Positions 41,353-48,828 are shown, numbered from the stretch's first letter. The stretch: DNA of 64,000 bases from Candidatus Saccharimonadota bacterium (GCA_017531585.1 JAFXKT010000001.1:392241-456240); one strand, 5' to 3'. The notes: a model not told the origin generated them from the letters alone. Program-made: numbers and translations.

Positions 41353-41703
41353 ATGCGAGAATACGAATTGACCGTTCTCGTGCATCCAGATTTGGAAATG
41401 CATCTCGAGACGGCTACCGACAAAGTAAAGGCTCTTATCGAAGCTAACGGCGGTAAGATTGTCAAAGAAGCCAACGAAGGTAAAAAGCGCCTTGCTTATA
41501 CCATCAAAGGCCAAGACTTTGCGGTTTACTACTACTACGAATTGGAACTTCCAGCAGAAGCACCAGCAAAGATTAGCTCCGTCCTCAACATCACCGATGA
41601 GGCTATTCGCTATCTTCTAGTTGCCAAAGATCCACGTCGTGAGAAAATGGCTGCAAAACGCCAAGAACGCAAGGCGCAAGAAGAAACTAAAGAGGAGGAA
41701 TAA
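41353..41703 (+). CDS. rpsF: 30S ribosomal protein bS6
   Basis: A 116-residue S6 protein: MREYELTVLVHPDL, then GGKIVKEANEGKKRLAY and the RYLLVAKD C-terminal strand, with a Lys/Arg/Glu-rich tail. Binds the 16S central domain together with bS18. AAAGGAG supports the ATG at 41353 rather than the GTG two codons earlier. First gene of the rpsF-ssb-rpsR operon. Confidence 0.95.
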   Translation: MREYELTVLVHPDLEMHLETATDKVKALIEANGGKIVKEANEGKKRLAYTIKGQDFAVYYYYELELPAEAPAKISSVLNITDEAIRYLLVAKDPRREKMAAKRQERKAQEETKEEE

Positions 41704-41709
41704 TCAATT

Positions 41710-42171
41710 ATGGCGCGGGGATTTAGTAAAGTAATCGTCATGGGAAATCTAACCAGAGATCCAGAACTTCGTAGCACACCAAGTGGTACACAAGTTTGTA
41801 GCTTCTCGGTTGCAGTAAACCGTAGTTACAAAGGTTCAAATGGTGATATGGTTGACTCAGTTTCCTACTTTGATTGCTCGGCGTGGGGTCGCCCTGGTGA
41901 AACCATCGCGCAGTATTTGAAAAAAGGTAGTGGAATCTTGATTTCTGGCCGTCTAGAACAGCGCAGCTGGGAAGATAAAGATGGACAGAAACGCAGTCGC
42001 GTAGAAATCGTCGTTGAAGACTTTAACTTCGTCGGCGGAGGTGATGCTCCAGCTGAAGGTGGTTCAAGTCGTGGTGGCGCAAAGCGCTCCAGCAAGGCTT
42101 CTAAAGCTAGCGACGAGGCTCCAGATGATATCTCTGACGAGCCAATCGATCTAAGCGAGATTCCATTCTAA
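41710..42171 (+). CDS. ssb: Single-stranded DNA-binding protein
   Basis: A 153-residue OB-fold SSB: SKVIVMGNLTRDPELRSTPSG, then FSVAVNRS, SYFDCSAWGRPGETIAQYLKKG and RLEQRSW. A Gly/Ser/Lys-rich linker leads to the acidic tip IDLSEIPF, the site that recruits repair and replication partners. Lies between rpsF and rpsR as in most bacteria. AGAGGAGG overlaps the rpsF stop region and serves as its ribosome-binding site. Confidence 0.96.
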   Translation: MARGFSKVIVMGNLTRDPELRSTPSGTQVCSFSVAVNRSYKGSNGDMVDSVSYFDCSAWGRPGETIAQYLKKGSGILISGRLEQRSWEDKDGQKRSRVEIVVEDFNFVGGGDAPAEGGSSRGGAKRSSKASKASDEAPDDISDEPIDLSEIPF

Positions 42172-42186
42172 TATTGAAAGGGAAAT

Positions 42187-42384
42187 ATGAAGAGATACAA
42201 GAACGATCCAAATACCTATTTCGATTATCGTGACGTAAAAACTTTGCAGCGCTATGTCGACGCTTATGGTCGCATTGAGCCAATCTCTAAGACTGGTCTT
42301 TCTGCAAAGCAGCAGCGCCAGCTAGCAGTCGCTATCAAGCGCGCACGTCATCTTGCTCTAATGCCATTTGTGGCTAACGCTTAA
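42187..42384 (+). CDS. rpsR: 30S ribosomal protein bS18
   Basis: A 65-residue S18: [19 protein letters not shown], then the basic [24 protein letters not shown] helix that contacts 16S rRNA. Dimerises with bS6 on the ribosome. GAAAGGG precedes the ATG. Confidence 0.95.
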   Translation: MKRYKNDPNTYFDYRDVKTLQRYVDAYGRIEPISKTGLSAKQQRQLAVAIKRARHLALMPFVANA

Positions 42385-42395
42385 GGTGGTCGAAT

Positions 42396-42956
42396 ATGTA
42401 CGGACCAACAGATTTAAAAAAGAATACGCTTATTACGCTTGATGGTCAGCCGTACAAGGTGGTTGAATATTCACAGAAAGTAATGGGCCGTGGCGGAAGC
42501 ATCGTCAACGTTAAGGTAAAGAACCTTATCACGGGCGCACTTTTGCCAAAGACTTTCAAGGGTCAGGAAAAGATTGAGCCAGCAGAGGTCACGAACCGCA
42601 CTGTGCAATATCTTTACAATGATGGCGAGAAATTCTATTTCATGGATCCAGCAACGTTTGAGCAATATGAGCTCAATGCTGATATGGTCGGCGATTCAAA
42701 GGACTTCATGAAAGAGGGCAACGAAGTTGATATTCAGTTCTTCAACGGTGCTCCAATCAACCTAGTTCTTCCAAAGAACGTTTGGTTGGCAGTAGAATAT
42801 ACTGAAACCGCTGTTAAGGGCGATACTTCTTCTTCTATCGTCAAAGACGCAAAGCTTGAAACTGGCGTAGTTGTTAAGGTTCCAGCCTTCATTAAGACTG
42901 GCGATGTCGTATCTATCGATACCGAGACCTACGCTTATCGTGAGCGTCAGAAATAA
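42396..42956 (+). CDS. efp: Elongation factor P with Arg at the tip
   Basis: Relieves ribosome stalling at proline runs. It has 186 residues in three beta domains: N-terminal KOW-like domain, OB domain and C-terminal domain ending SIDTETYAYRERQ. The functional tip of domain I reads VMGRGGS, placing Arg at residue 32 where E. coli and many others have a modified Lys. Arg32 is found in the EarP-rhamnosylated class, but no earP-like gene is in the window. Follows rpsR closely, likely same operon. Confidence 0.94.
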   Translation: MYGPTDLKKNTLITLDGQPYKVVEYSQKVMGRGGSIVNVKVKNLITGALLPKTFKGQEKIEPAEVTNRTVQYLYNDGEKFYFMDPATFEQYELNADMVGDSKDFMKEGNEVDIQFFNGAPINLVLPKNVWLAVEYTETAVKGDTSSSIVKDAKLETGVVVKVPAFIKTGDVVSIDTETYAYRERQK

Positions 42957-42988
42957 ATCGATTTATTCGAATTAATGAGAGTTTTGTT

Positions 42989-43798
42989 TTGAAAACAGAA
43001 TTGAATCATTCTAGTAATGACCAGGAGAAGATCCTGGTCATTATTGGACCTACAGCATCAGGAAAAACTGGACTTGCAGTACGCGTAGCCCAGAAGCTTT
43101 CTGCGCTCAAGGGTCTACATATAGAAGCGGGCGAAACTGCCGCAGAGATTATCTCGGCGGATTCGCGGGCTATCTATAAGGATATGGATATAGGTACAGC
43201 GAAGCCGGATATGGAAGAGAGGGGTGGTATTCCTCATTACGGCTTTGATTTGGTAGAACCTGGTGATAGGTTTACGGTTTTTGAGTTCCAAAAGTATGCG
43301 CATGAATGTATTGATAAAATTCGTGCACAGGGCAAATTACCGATTATTGCGGGTGGTACAGGTCTTTATGTCGATGCTTTAGTATTTGATTACGACTTTA
43401 GCGAAGGTTCAAAGAAGAATTATACTAACCGCCAAGAAATGAACTCGGACTACGTAGTAGTAGGTATAGACTGGCCACGCGAGGTGCTCCGTAAGAGGAT
43501 AGAAGAGCGGGCGAACAAATTTTTTGAACAGAACATCGAGGAAGAAACGATCAAAATTGTAGAAAAATATGGTTGGGATTCTGGTGCGATGACCTCTAAT
43601 ATCTACCCAATCGTATGGGATATGATGCGAGGCAGACTCACTCGCGAGGAAGCAATCCGCCTATTCGCGATTGACGACTGGCATTTAGCTAAGCGTCAGC
43701 TTACCTGGTTTAAACGAAACAAAAATATTCACTGGTTGCCATTAGATAAGGCGGAGCAGTGGATACTAGATTTTTACAGCGATAAAAAAGTTAATTAA
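42989..43798 (+). CDS. miaA: tRNA dimethylallyltransferase
   Basis: Adds a dimethylallyl group to A37 of tRNAs reading UNN codons. It has the P-loop GPTASGKT near 19, ISADSRAIYKDMDIGTAKP near 50, and GGTGLYVDALV near 121; ends with LAKRQLTWFKRN. At 269 residues it is shorter than the usual about 300, with a reduced middle insertion. A TTG start at 42989, nine bases after AATGAGAG, is my choice; no in-frame ATG fits. Confidence 0.9.
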   Translation: MKTELNHSSNDQEKILVIIGPTASGKTGLAVRVAQKLSALKGLHIEAGETAAEIISADSRAIYKDMDIGTAKPDMEERGGIPHYGFDLVEPGDRFTVFEFQKYAHECIDKIRAQGKLPIIAGGTGLYVDALVFDYDFSEGSKKNYTNRQEMNSDYVVVGIDWPREVLRKRIEERANKFFEQNIEEETIKIVEKYGWDSGAMTSNIYPIVWDMMRGRLTREEAIRLFAIDDWHLAKRQLTWFKRNKNIHWLPLDKAEQWILDFYSDKKVN

Positions 43799-43872
43799 TT
43801 TTTGTAATAATGCAAAAAGTCTAGTTTTTGTCTAGGTTAAATTTTTTGAAGTTGTGTTAAAATATAACTAAG

Positions 43873-44472
43873 ATGAGCAAAGAAAATACTTTACCTCTAG
43901 AGAAATTATTTGGTTCTAAGACTAGAGCGAAGCTTCTTTCGCTATTCTTCAGCAACCAGAACAAATCTTATTATGTTCGCGAGATCTCTCGCGTTATTGA
44001 AGAGCAGATAAACTCAGTTCGCCGTGAGCTCACAAATCTTAGTTCACTTGGCCTCGTAAAAATTGAGAACTATGAAAATAAAGTATACTATTCTGCCAAT
44101 ACAAAGCATCCATTTGCTCGACCTATGTCACAAATTTTCTCAAGCAAGATTGAGTCGGTCCAGGATGTTGAAGTAAAGCGAAACACATGGGACGATTACA
44201 GGCGCCCAGTCAAAGATTTGCTTGATGCTATGGTAGTAACGAATCGTCTGCCTGGTCAGGACGGTCTTGACCTTCTAATCGTTGGCGACGATAGTTCTCA
44301 TAAGCTTGCGCGTTGGGCAGAGCTTGTAGAAAAGAGGCAGGGTAAGCCAATCAACTATGCAATCTTTAGCAAAGAAGATTACTTCTATCGCAAGAGTATG
44401 CATGACAGATTTATTGCGGATGTATTCAAACTAGAGATTACTGAACGCTACGATCCGAACGGTATATTGTAG
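43873..44472 (+). CDS. Winged-helix regulator fused to a nucleotidyltransferase-like domain
   Basis: A 199-residue protein. Residues 8-80 form a winged helix: KTRAKLLSLFF, YYVREISRVIEEQINSVRRELTNLSSLGLV, KVYYSAN. Residues 100-199 (LLDAMVVTNRLPGQDGLDLLIVGDD onward) look like a minimal nucleotidyltransferase fold without its catalytic GSxxxxDxD signature. Probably a DNA-binding regulator; target and effector unknown. TAAAAT ends nine bases before the ATG. Confidence 0.7.
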   Translation: MSKENTLPLEKLFGSKTRAKLLSLFFSNQNKSYYVREISRVIEEQINSVRRELTNLSSLGLVKIENYENKVYYSANTKHPFARPMSQIFSSKIESVQDVEVKRNTWDDYRRPVKDLLDAMVVTNRLPGQDGLDLLIVGDDSSHKLARWAELVEKRQGKPINYAIFSKEDYFYRKSMHDRFIADVFKLEITERYDPNGIL

Positions 44473-44506
44473 ATTTTGGGTTATTTAAGGAAGAGAAAGG
44501 CAGAAA

Positions 44507-44956
44507 ATGTTCGAAATTGAAGTTAAAAATTTTGATGAAATTAGGATTACAACTAAGGATAAGACAATAAACATCAATGTCGCACAATCAACGATTGAGG
44601 CTGGTCTTCGCGTTGGTCCTCTCAAGGGTGCAGGCGAATTCGAGATTGGTGATTCTACTATCAATGGTATCGCTCTTAGCGAAGGTGGCGTAATTTATCG
44701 TATTAATATTGAAGGTGTTAAGCTTGGCATCGCATGTGGCTCAGTTAAGGCGGAAGAGCTAGACGAGCTTGGTCCTATTGATATTCTTGCTACAAACGAA
44801 GCAAAGACTGTTAGTATTGTTGAACCAAAGATCCTAATTCCTATCGGAAATATGGACTTTGCAGAGATTAAGGCCGAGGTTAAGGTAGAGAAGAAGCTAA
44901 AGATCAAGAAGCAATCTGACATTCCAGCAGTGCTTACTATCTATAAGCTTGACTAA
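44507..44956 (+). CDS. Degenerate metallo-beta-lactamase-fold protein
   Basis: A 149-residue protein whose order of beta elements (GAGEFEIGDSTINGIAL, VIYRINIEGVKLGIA, LDELGPIDILA, VEPKILIPIG) resembles UlaG-like MBL-fold hydrolases, but the metal-binding HxHxDH and later His residues are absent and the N-terminal part is short. It may be a structural or binding relic. It follows the winged-helix regulator by 34 bases and could be in the same operon. Confidence 0.55.
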   Translation: MFEIEVKNFDEIRITTKDKTININVAQSTIEAGLRVGPLKGAGEFEIGDSTINGIALSEGGVIYRINIEGVKLGIACGSVKAEELDELGPIDILATNEAKTVSIVEPKILIPIGNMDFAEIKAEVKVEKKLKIKKQSDIPAVLTIYKLD

Positions 44957-45023
44957 GCCTTGCGAAAAGTGTCGTTATAAGGTATAATAGACCTTAGTTA
45001 GAAAAATATAGGAAATATTAAAG

Positions 45024-45215
45024 ATGGCAATTTGTGAAATTACCGGTAAGGGCAAGATGTATGGCCACAATGTGAGCTTCTCTCAGCGCAAGACTCGCAA
45101 GGTTTTCAAACCTAATGTCCAGAAGCGCACCTTCATGGTTGACGGTCAGAAAGTTCGTTTGAACGTCTCTACTAGCGCTCTACGCACCCTTCGTAAAAAA
45201 GGTCTAATTAAATAA
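45024..45215 (+). CDS. rpmB: 50S ribosomal protein bL28
   Basis: A 63-residue L28: CEITGKGKMYGHNVSFSQRK, then the basic RKVFKPNVQKRTF and a C-terminal LRTLRKKGLIK helix. One Cys at residue 4, no zinc pair. Promoter element TATAAT at about 44983; leader of about 35 bases with AGGAAAT. Confidence 0.95.
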   Translation: MAICEITGKGKMYGHNVSFSQRKTRKVFKPNVQKRTFMVDGQKVRLNVSTSALRTLRKKGLIK

Positions 45216-45242
45216 TTAACTATTATTTGATACAATAAGGTA

Positions 45243-45878
45243 ATGGAGAAGATCTATTACCTTTTTTGTGTATTCGCCGTAACTCTAGGTTCCATGATCT
45301 TACACGAGTTGGCGCATGGTCTTGTTGCTCTGTGGCAAGGCGATAAAACCGCAAAAGAAGCAGGGCGTTTGTCTCTTAATCCGATAAAACATATCGATCC
45401 TGTTATGACGATTATTGTGCCAGTTGTTTTGGCGCTTACGGGTGGTCCTATCTTTGGCGGCGCAAAGCCTGTTCCGATTAATACGAGGAATCTAAAGCAT
45501 GCCGAGTGGAGCTTTGCTTTGGTAGCGATTGCTGGTCCACTTACAAACTTTATCTTGGCATTTTTGTTCTATTTGCTATTTGCCTTTACTTATCAATCTG
45601 GTGGGGCTGATTGGCTCTTAACGCTTTCGAGTGTTGGTATTAGTGTGAACCTTGGTTTTATGCTGTTTAATATTATTCCGATTCCGCCGCTAGATGGCAG
45701 CAGGGTACTATATGCCTTTGCGCCAGATTTTGTACGCGATTTTATGAAAAGGATCGAGGCTTACGGTTTTATTATTATCTATCTATTAATTTTGGTAGGC
45801 GGTACGATTCTTAGTAAGTATATGAGCGGGGCAATGGATGCCATCCTGAACTTCTTCGAGATGGTTACTGGATTCTAG
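45243..45878 (+). CDS. Site-2 protease family (M50) membrane metalloprotease
   Basis: Intramembrane zinc protease of 211 residues. HELAH (HExxH) sits in the first helix near 21-25; IPIPPLDGSRVL near 153 supplies the Asp that completes the site. Five to six membrane helices, no PDZ domain, so it is the short SpoIVFB/Rv-type rather than RseP. TACAAT lies six bases before the ATG (leaderless). Substrate unknown; may release membrane-bound regulators or clear signal peptides. Confidence 0.88.
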   Translation: MEKIYYLFCVFAVTLGSMILHELAHGLVALWQGDKTAKEAGRLSLNPIKHIDPVMTIIVPVVLALTGGPIFGGAKPVPINTRNLKHAEWSFALVAIAGPLTNFILAFLFYLLFAFTYQSGGADWLLTLSSVGISVNLGFMLFNIIPIPPLDGSRVLYAFAPDFVRDFMKRIEAYGFIIIYLLILVGGTILSKYMSGAMDAILNFFEMVTGF

Positions 45879-45887
45879 GATAATAGC

Positions 45888-45915
45888 TAGACAAAACTGT
45901 TTAGTATGTTACAAT
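45888..45915 (+). promoter_or_regulatory. Promoter of the 133-nt small RNA
   Basis: TAGACA (45888-45893) and TACAAT (45910-45915), 16 bp apart. Confidence 0.6.
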
Positions 45916-45921
45916 AAAGCT

Positions 45922-46054
45922 AACCGAGCGTGTACGTATTTTTCCGTAATAAACTATTATAGGGAATTCGTGGTTACAAACCCGTGGGTTTGTAACATAA
46001 GAGTTTACCCACCGTGCTTACATAGCATGGGAAAATCGACTCGCTCGGTTTTTT
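45922..46054 (+). ncRNA. Candidate 133-nt small RNA closed by a terminal stem
   Basis: The ends pair: ACCGAGCG (45923-45930) with CGCTCGGT (46042-46049), running into a T6 tract that acts as terminator. Inside are a perfect 11-bp hairpin GTTACAAACCC/GGGTTTGTAAC (45973-45996), an A/U-rich 5' strand, and a 3'-side hairpin CCGTGC/GCATGG. Closed ends, an open middle and a 3'-side hairpin recall 6S RNA, though it is shorter than usual. No ORF. Followed directly by hairpin repeat copy C. Confidence 0.7.
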
Positions 46055-46157
46055 GTTGTTATTTTTCCGTATCTTATTCCTCTCGGCCTTTCGCTCTATC
46101 AATAATAGCGCTTCAAGGCCTCGAGAAACAACCTACGAAAAAAGTAACTAACAAAAA
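46051..46157 (+). repeat. Large imperfect hairpin repeat, copy C
   Basis: The left arm 46051-46090 is largely complementary to the right arm 46115-46157; both have GGCCTT/AAGGCC next to the apex. The apex 46091-46114 is the same block as in copies A and B. A further right-half remnant (TAGCGCTTCGAAAGAAGAAAC) follows at 46158-46204. As with the other copies it starts at the 3' end of an RNA gene. Confidence 0.75.
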
Positions 46158-46236
46158 GATAGCGCTTCGAAAGAAGAAACCACCAAGCTGGCAATTTTTA
46201 ACCAACAAAAAGTGCTTATGGTAAAATATAGTTAGG

Positions 46237-47130
46237 ATGAAGCAGAGAATACGGGTGGTAGCCCTCTGTAAAAAGACAAACAACATACTTCTTTTGAAGC
46301 GTGCGGGTGGGCGTGTTGAAGGTGCCACTAATTTTGAGCTTCCGACTGGCAAGATTGAGTTTGGCGAGCAGCCAGACGAAGCTATGGCCCGTGTGATATA
46401 CGAATACTTGGGCGTCCAGACGGCCAAGATGCAGTTATCTGATGTGATTACTTTTGCTGACCTTTTTGAAGTATCACAGATAGGTAATCTTTATATCGTA
46501 TATGACGTTGAGCTTGGCGAAGAATCAATCAGTATTGGCGGGGAAAGATATGGTGCATACAAATGGGCTAAGATTTCTGATGCTAATAGCTTAGACCTCG
46601 ATGAAGCCTCTCGTATGGTACTTCAGATTACCTCTACGAAGGCAGTACGCATATCTGCGCCAGTTATTACTGTCGAACAGAATCCAGATCAACCAGCGAT
46701 GCTTACCTCTGGTTTTGCGACGATTTACACCGATGGTGGAAGTCGTGGAAACCCTGGTCCAAGTGGCCTCGGTTATTACATTATTGGGGCTGACGGTAGA
46801 GAAATTAAGCGTGGCGGCGAGTTTTTGGGCTTTACCTCGAGCCGTTTGGCGGAATATTATGGTCTTAAAGAGGGTCTTGAGCAGGCGATTGATCTTGGCC
46901 TAAAGCGTGTTAACTTCCGTAGTGATAGTTTGATGATGGTAAACCAGTTGAACGGCGTTTATCCGGTCAAGAATAAGGATCTTTTGCAGGTCTACGAAGA
47001 TGTTTTGAAGCTTATCTCTAAACTTGATTCGTTTAGTATCGTACATGTTCCAAGAGAGCAGAATGTCGAAGCGGATGCGGAAGTGAACCGCGTAATTGAT
47101 GAGCATATGCGCCGCGAAGCGACTGAGTAG
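46237..47130 (+). CDS. Nudix hydrolase-RNase HI fusion
   Basis: A 297-residue two-domain protein. Residues 1-135 are a Nudix fold with box GKIEFGEQPDEAMARVIYEYLGV; the usual REVxEE core is RVIYEY, so some metal-binding Glu are missing. Residues 160-297 are RNase HI: YTDGGSRGNPGPSG (Asp), LAEYYGLKEGL (Glu), FRSDSLMMVNQLNG (Asp) and EADAEVNR (Asp). Likely degrades RNA in RNA-DNA hybrids; the Nudix part may sanitise nucleotides or only bind them. TAAAAT lies nine bases before the ATG. Confidence 0.82.
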   Translation: MKQRIRVVALCKKTNNILLLKRAGGRVEGATNFELPTGKIEFGEQPDEAMARVIYEYLGVQTAKMQLSDVITFADLFEVSQIGNLYIVYDVELGEESISIGGERYGAYKWAKISDANSLDLDEASRMVLQITSTKAVRISAPVITVEQNPDQPAMLTSGFATIYTDGGSRGNPGPSGLGYYIIGADGREIKRGGEFLGFTSSRLAEYYGLKEGLEQAIDLGLKRVNFRSDSLMMVNQLNGVYPVKNKDLLQVYEDVLKLISKLDSFSIVHVPREQNVEADAEVNRVIDEHMRREATE

Positions 47131-47187
47131 GTTCTTTAGTTTGACATAAGAATTTTATTTTATCTTGAAAATATGTTAAAATATAAG

Positions 47188-47529
47188 TGCTCGTGAGTAG
47201 TCGCTGGCCTGAAAAATGGCGAGAGGAAAGTCCGGGCAGCGCAGGGTAGGATAGTTGCTAACGGCAACCGCGCGTAAGCGTAGGAAAAGTGCCACAGAAA
47301 CAAAACCGCCACTTTGTGGTAAGGGTGAAAAGAGTGGGGTAAGAGCCCACAGGGCGCGGTAGTGATATCGGGCCAGGGTAAACTCTATCCGCTGCAAGGA
47401 GACCTAGATACTGTGACCCGCAGATGGTCGATCACCGCTTGAGCGCATGAGCAATTGTGCGCCTAGATAGATGACTACTAGCTTCGATTTATCGGAGTGA
47501 GACAAAACCCGGCTTATTGATCGAGCAAC
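47188..47529 (+). ncRNA. rnpB: RNase P RNA (bacterial class A-like)
   Basis: Catalytic RNA that trims tRNA and tmRNA 5' ends. Conserved blocks are present in order: GAGGAAAGTCCGGGC near 47221, ACAGAAA near 47294, GTAAGAGCCCACAGG near 47340, AGATAGATGACTA near 47465, and ACAAAACCCGGCTTA near 47502. The P1 ends TGCTCG/CGAGCA pair. TTGACA lies at 47141, but the best -10 (TAAAAT, about 47177) is not ideally spaced. Confidence 0.96.
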
Positions 47530-47531
47530 AC

Positions 47532-47597
47532 GTGACATGTTTGCTTTTATGAACAAAGAACAGTTCATAAAAACAAACATGTCACTTTTTTGTTACT
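47532..47597 (+). terminator. rnpB terminator, very long stem
   Basis: About 23 bp: GTGACATGTTTG-TTTTATGAAC pairs with GTTCATAAAA-CAAACATGTCAC, then TTTTTTG. Much longer than a terminator needs. Confidence 0.9.
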
Positions 47598-47601
47598 GGG
47601 T

Positions 47602-47718
47602 ATGGCGGCGGTGCTTGAAGTCTCCAATCGAGCAATTAGTAAATGGGAGCGAGGCATGAAAAACCCCGCACTATCTGGTGCGGGAGCAGTATTATTTACA
47701 GTACTTAACGGCGACTGA
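47602..47718 (+). pseudogene. Fragment of an XRE-family helix-turn-helix gene
   Basis: A 38-codon open stretch encodes LEVSNRAISKWERGMKNP, the recognition-helix part of Cro/CI-type regulators, where a 60-100 residue domain is usual. The N-terminal helices are missing, and the following codons run into a hairpin (CCCCGCAC/GTGCGGGA) and then TGA. Probably the remnant of a decayed regulator gene inserted behind rnpB. Confidence 0.65.
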
Positions 47719-47830
47719 TTGTATGCCGTGAACAAATCATTTTATGAGTCCTCAATCATAAATGAAAGGTTCGAAGGAGATTTTGCATGGAGTTACTCTC
47801 AAGCCTAATTACTCTTTGAGCGTATGTCCT
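47719..47830. other. Gap with no recognised feature
   Basis: Holds ATAAATGAAAGGTTCGAAGG and a short low-complexity stretch. It includes the tail region of the minus-strand gene. I see no promoter or RNA here. Confidence 0.3.
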
Positions 47831-48358
47831 TTAAGTAAAATGACCCCAATGCTGATTGAAGGTCCCATAGTTTTGCTTAAAGGTCCCATAAGGGTGCCAT
47901 TCGCTTTTGTCCTTCTCGGATTCGGCGGATTGCTTTCGAAAATCGGCAGAGCGTTTCTCGATTTCTTTGTTCCATGCTTCGAGATCCGCCATTACCTTAG
48001 GGAGGTACTTTTCTTTGTCGATCTCTTCCTGGCGCAAGCGCTCATAATGAGCAACTTCCACAACGATGACGATGATCGCCCAGACGAGATAGAAGGCGCT
48101 GGTGTATGCCCAGATGCCTGTTTCGGTGTTCACCCACAACCACAGTGCCGTCGTACTGGCGAGTAAGCTGGAGTTTACCGCTATGCCGATTGCATGGCCG
48201 GCGACGCGTTCGTGGCCTTCGGTCCTACAGTGATAGCCGACCATTGCCGATAGGAGGAAGATGACGCAGGTTGCGACATGAACCAAACCGAATACGCCGC
48301 CTTCTCTGTAGATCTCTTCGATGAGATATCTGAGGGTTTCTGTGATGGTAGCCAACAT
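47831..48358 (-). CDS. Orphan membrane protein with C-terminal YGTF repeats
   Basis: A 175-residue protein of unknown family. Three membrane helices at about 22-42, 57-77 and 83-103, then a charged coiled coil (about 105-150) and an odd tail in which YGTF-Q-type units repeat (YGTFKQNYGTFNQHWGHF). AAAAGGAGC precedes the ATG. It is expressed from a perfect consensus promoter about 110 bases upstream, with a long leader carrying a palindrome. GC-rich codon choice, like the other orphan genes here. Confidence 0.68.
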   Translation of the reverse strand: MLATITETLRYLIEEIYREGGVFGLVHVATCVIFLLSAMVGYHCRTEGHERVAGHAIGIAVNSSLLASTTALWLWVNTETGIWAYTSAFYLVWAIIVIVVEVAHYERLRQEEIDKEKYLPKVMADLEAWNKEIEKRSADFRKQSAESEKDKSEWHPYGTFKQNYGTFNQHWGHFT

Positions 48359-48426
48359 GGTACCACGCTCCTTTTTTGTAAATTTGTCGTATCTTGAGGG
48401 AGTACGACTGTCCGCTTCGGTGGCTA

Positions 48427-48440
48427 CTAGCGTACGCTAG
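48427..48440. promoter_or_regulatory. Perfect 14-bp palindrome in the orphan gene leader
   Basis: CTAGCGTACGCTAG is its own reverse complement. It lies in the 5' leader of the minus-strand membrane protein gene, about 24 bases downstream of the -10 box, where an operator could sit. Confidence 0.5.
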
Positions 48441-48463
48441 GAGGACTAACCAACGATTAGGCG

Positions 48464-48492
48464 ATTATAACATATAGTATGAAATATGTCAA
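48464..48492 (-). promoter_or_regulatory. Perfect consensus promoter of the orphan membrane gene
   Basis: On the minus strand TTGACA (48487-48492), a 17-bp spacer and TATAAT (48464-48469). It overlaps upstream sequence of the divergent leaderless gene at 48524. Confidence 0.85.
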
Positions 48493-48523
48493 TACTTTTT
48501 GAAAAAGATGATATAATATGATT

Positions 48524-48781
48524 ATGGAAAAGATTGAAAAAGAAATTAAGGCTATCAAAGAGCGCAATAAGCGCGTAGAAACTGATAAGGCCTGGGAGAC
48601 GAGCTGGACTCGTCGCATTTGTATTTGCGTACTAACTTATATTGTCGTAGTTTGCTATCAGTGGCTAATTTCGAAAAATAGCAATATCTGGCTGAGCTCG
48701 ATCGTGCCAGTGATTGGTTTTACTTTGTCCACTTTGTCGTTGAAGCTCGTACGCAAAATTTGGGAAAAGAATAGAGAATAA
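48524..48781 (+). CDS. Small coiled-coil membrane protein
   Basis: An 85-residue protein: charged coiled coil at 1-30, then two membrane helices at about 33-50 and 57-75. No family recognised. Another ATG six bases upstream immediately follows the TATAAT box (48512-48517); the ATG at 48524, six bases after the box, fits the local leaderless pattern better. Confidence 0.65.
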   Translation: MEKIEKEIKAIKERNKRVETDKAWETSWTRRICICVLTYIVVVCYQWLISKNSNIWLSSIVPVIGFTLSTLSLKLVRKIWEKNRE

Positions 48782-48786
48782 GTAAC

Positions 48787-48815
48787 AAAAATATCCCCCG
48801 GAGGGGATATTTTTA
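48787..48815. terminator. Bidirectional terminator
   Basis: AAAAATATCCCC-cgga-GGGGATATTTTT between convergent genes; ends both the small membrane gene and the infC operon. Confidence 0.9.
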
Positions 48816-48828
48816 TAGCTTTAGCTAA

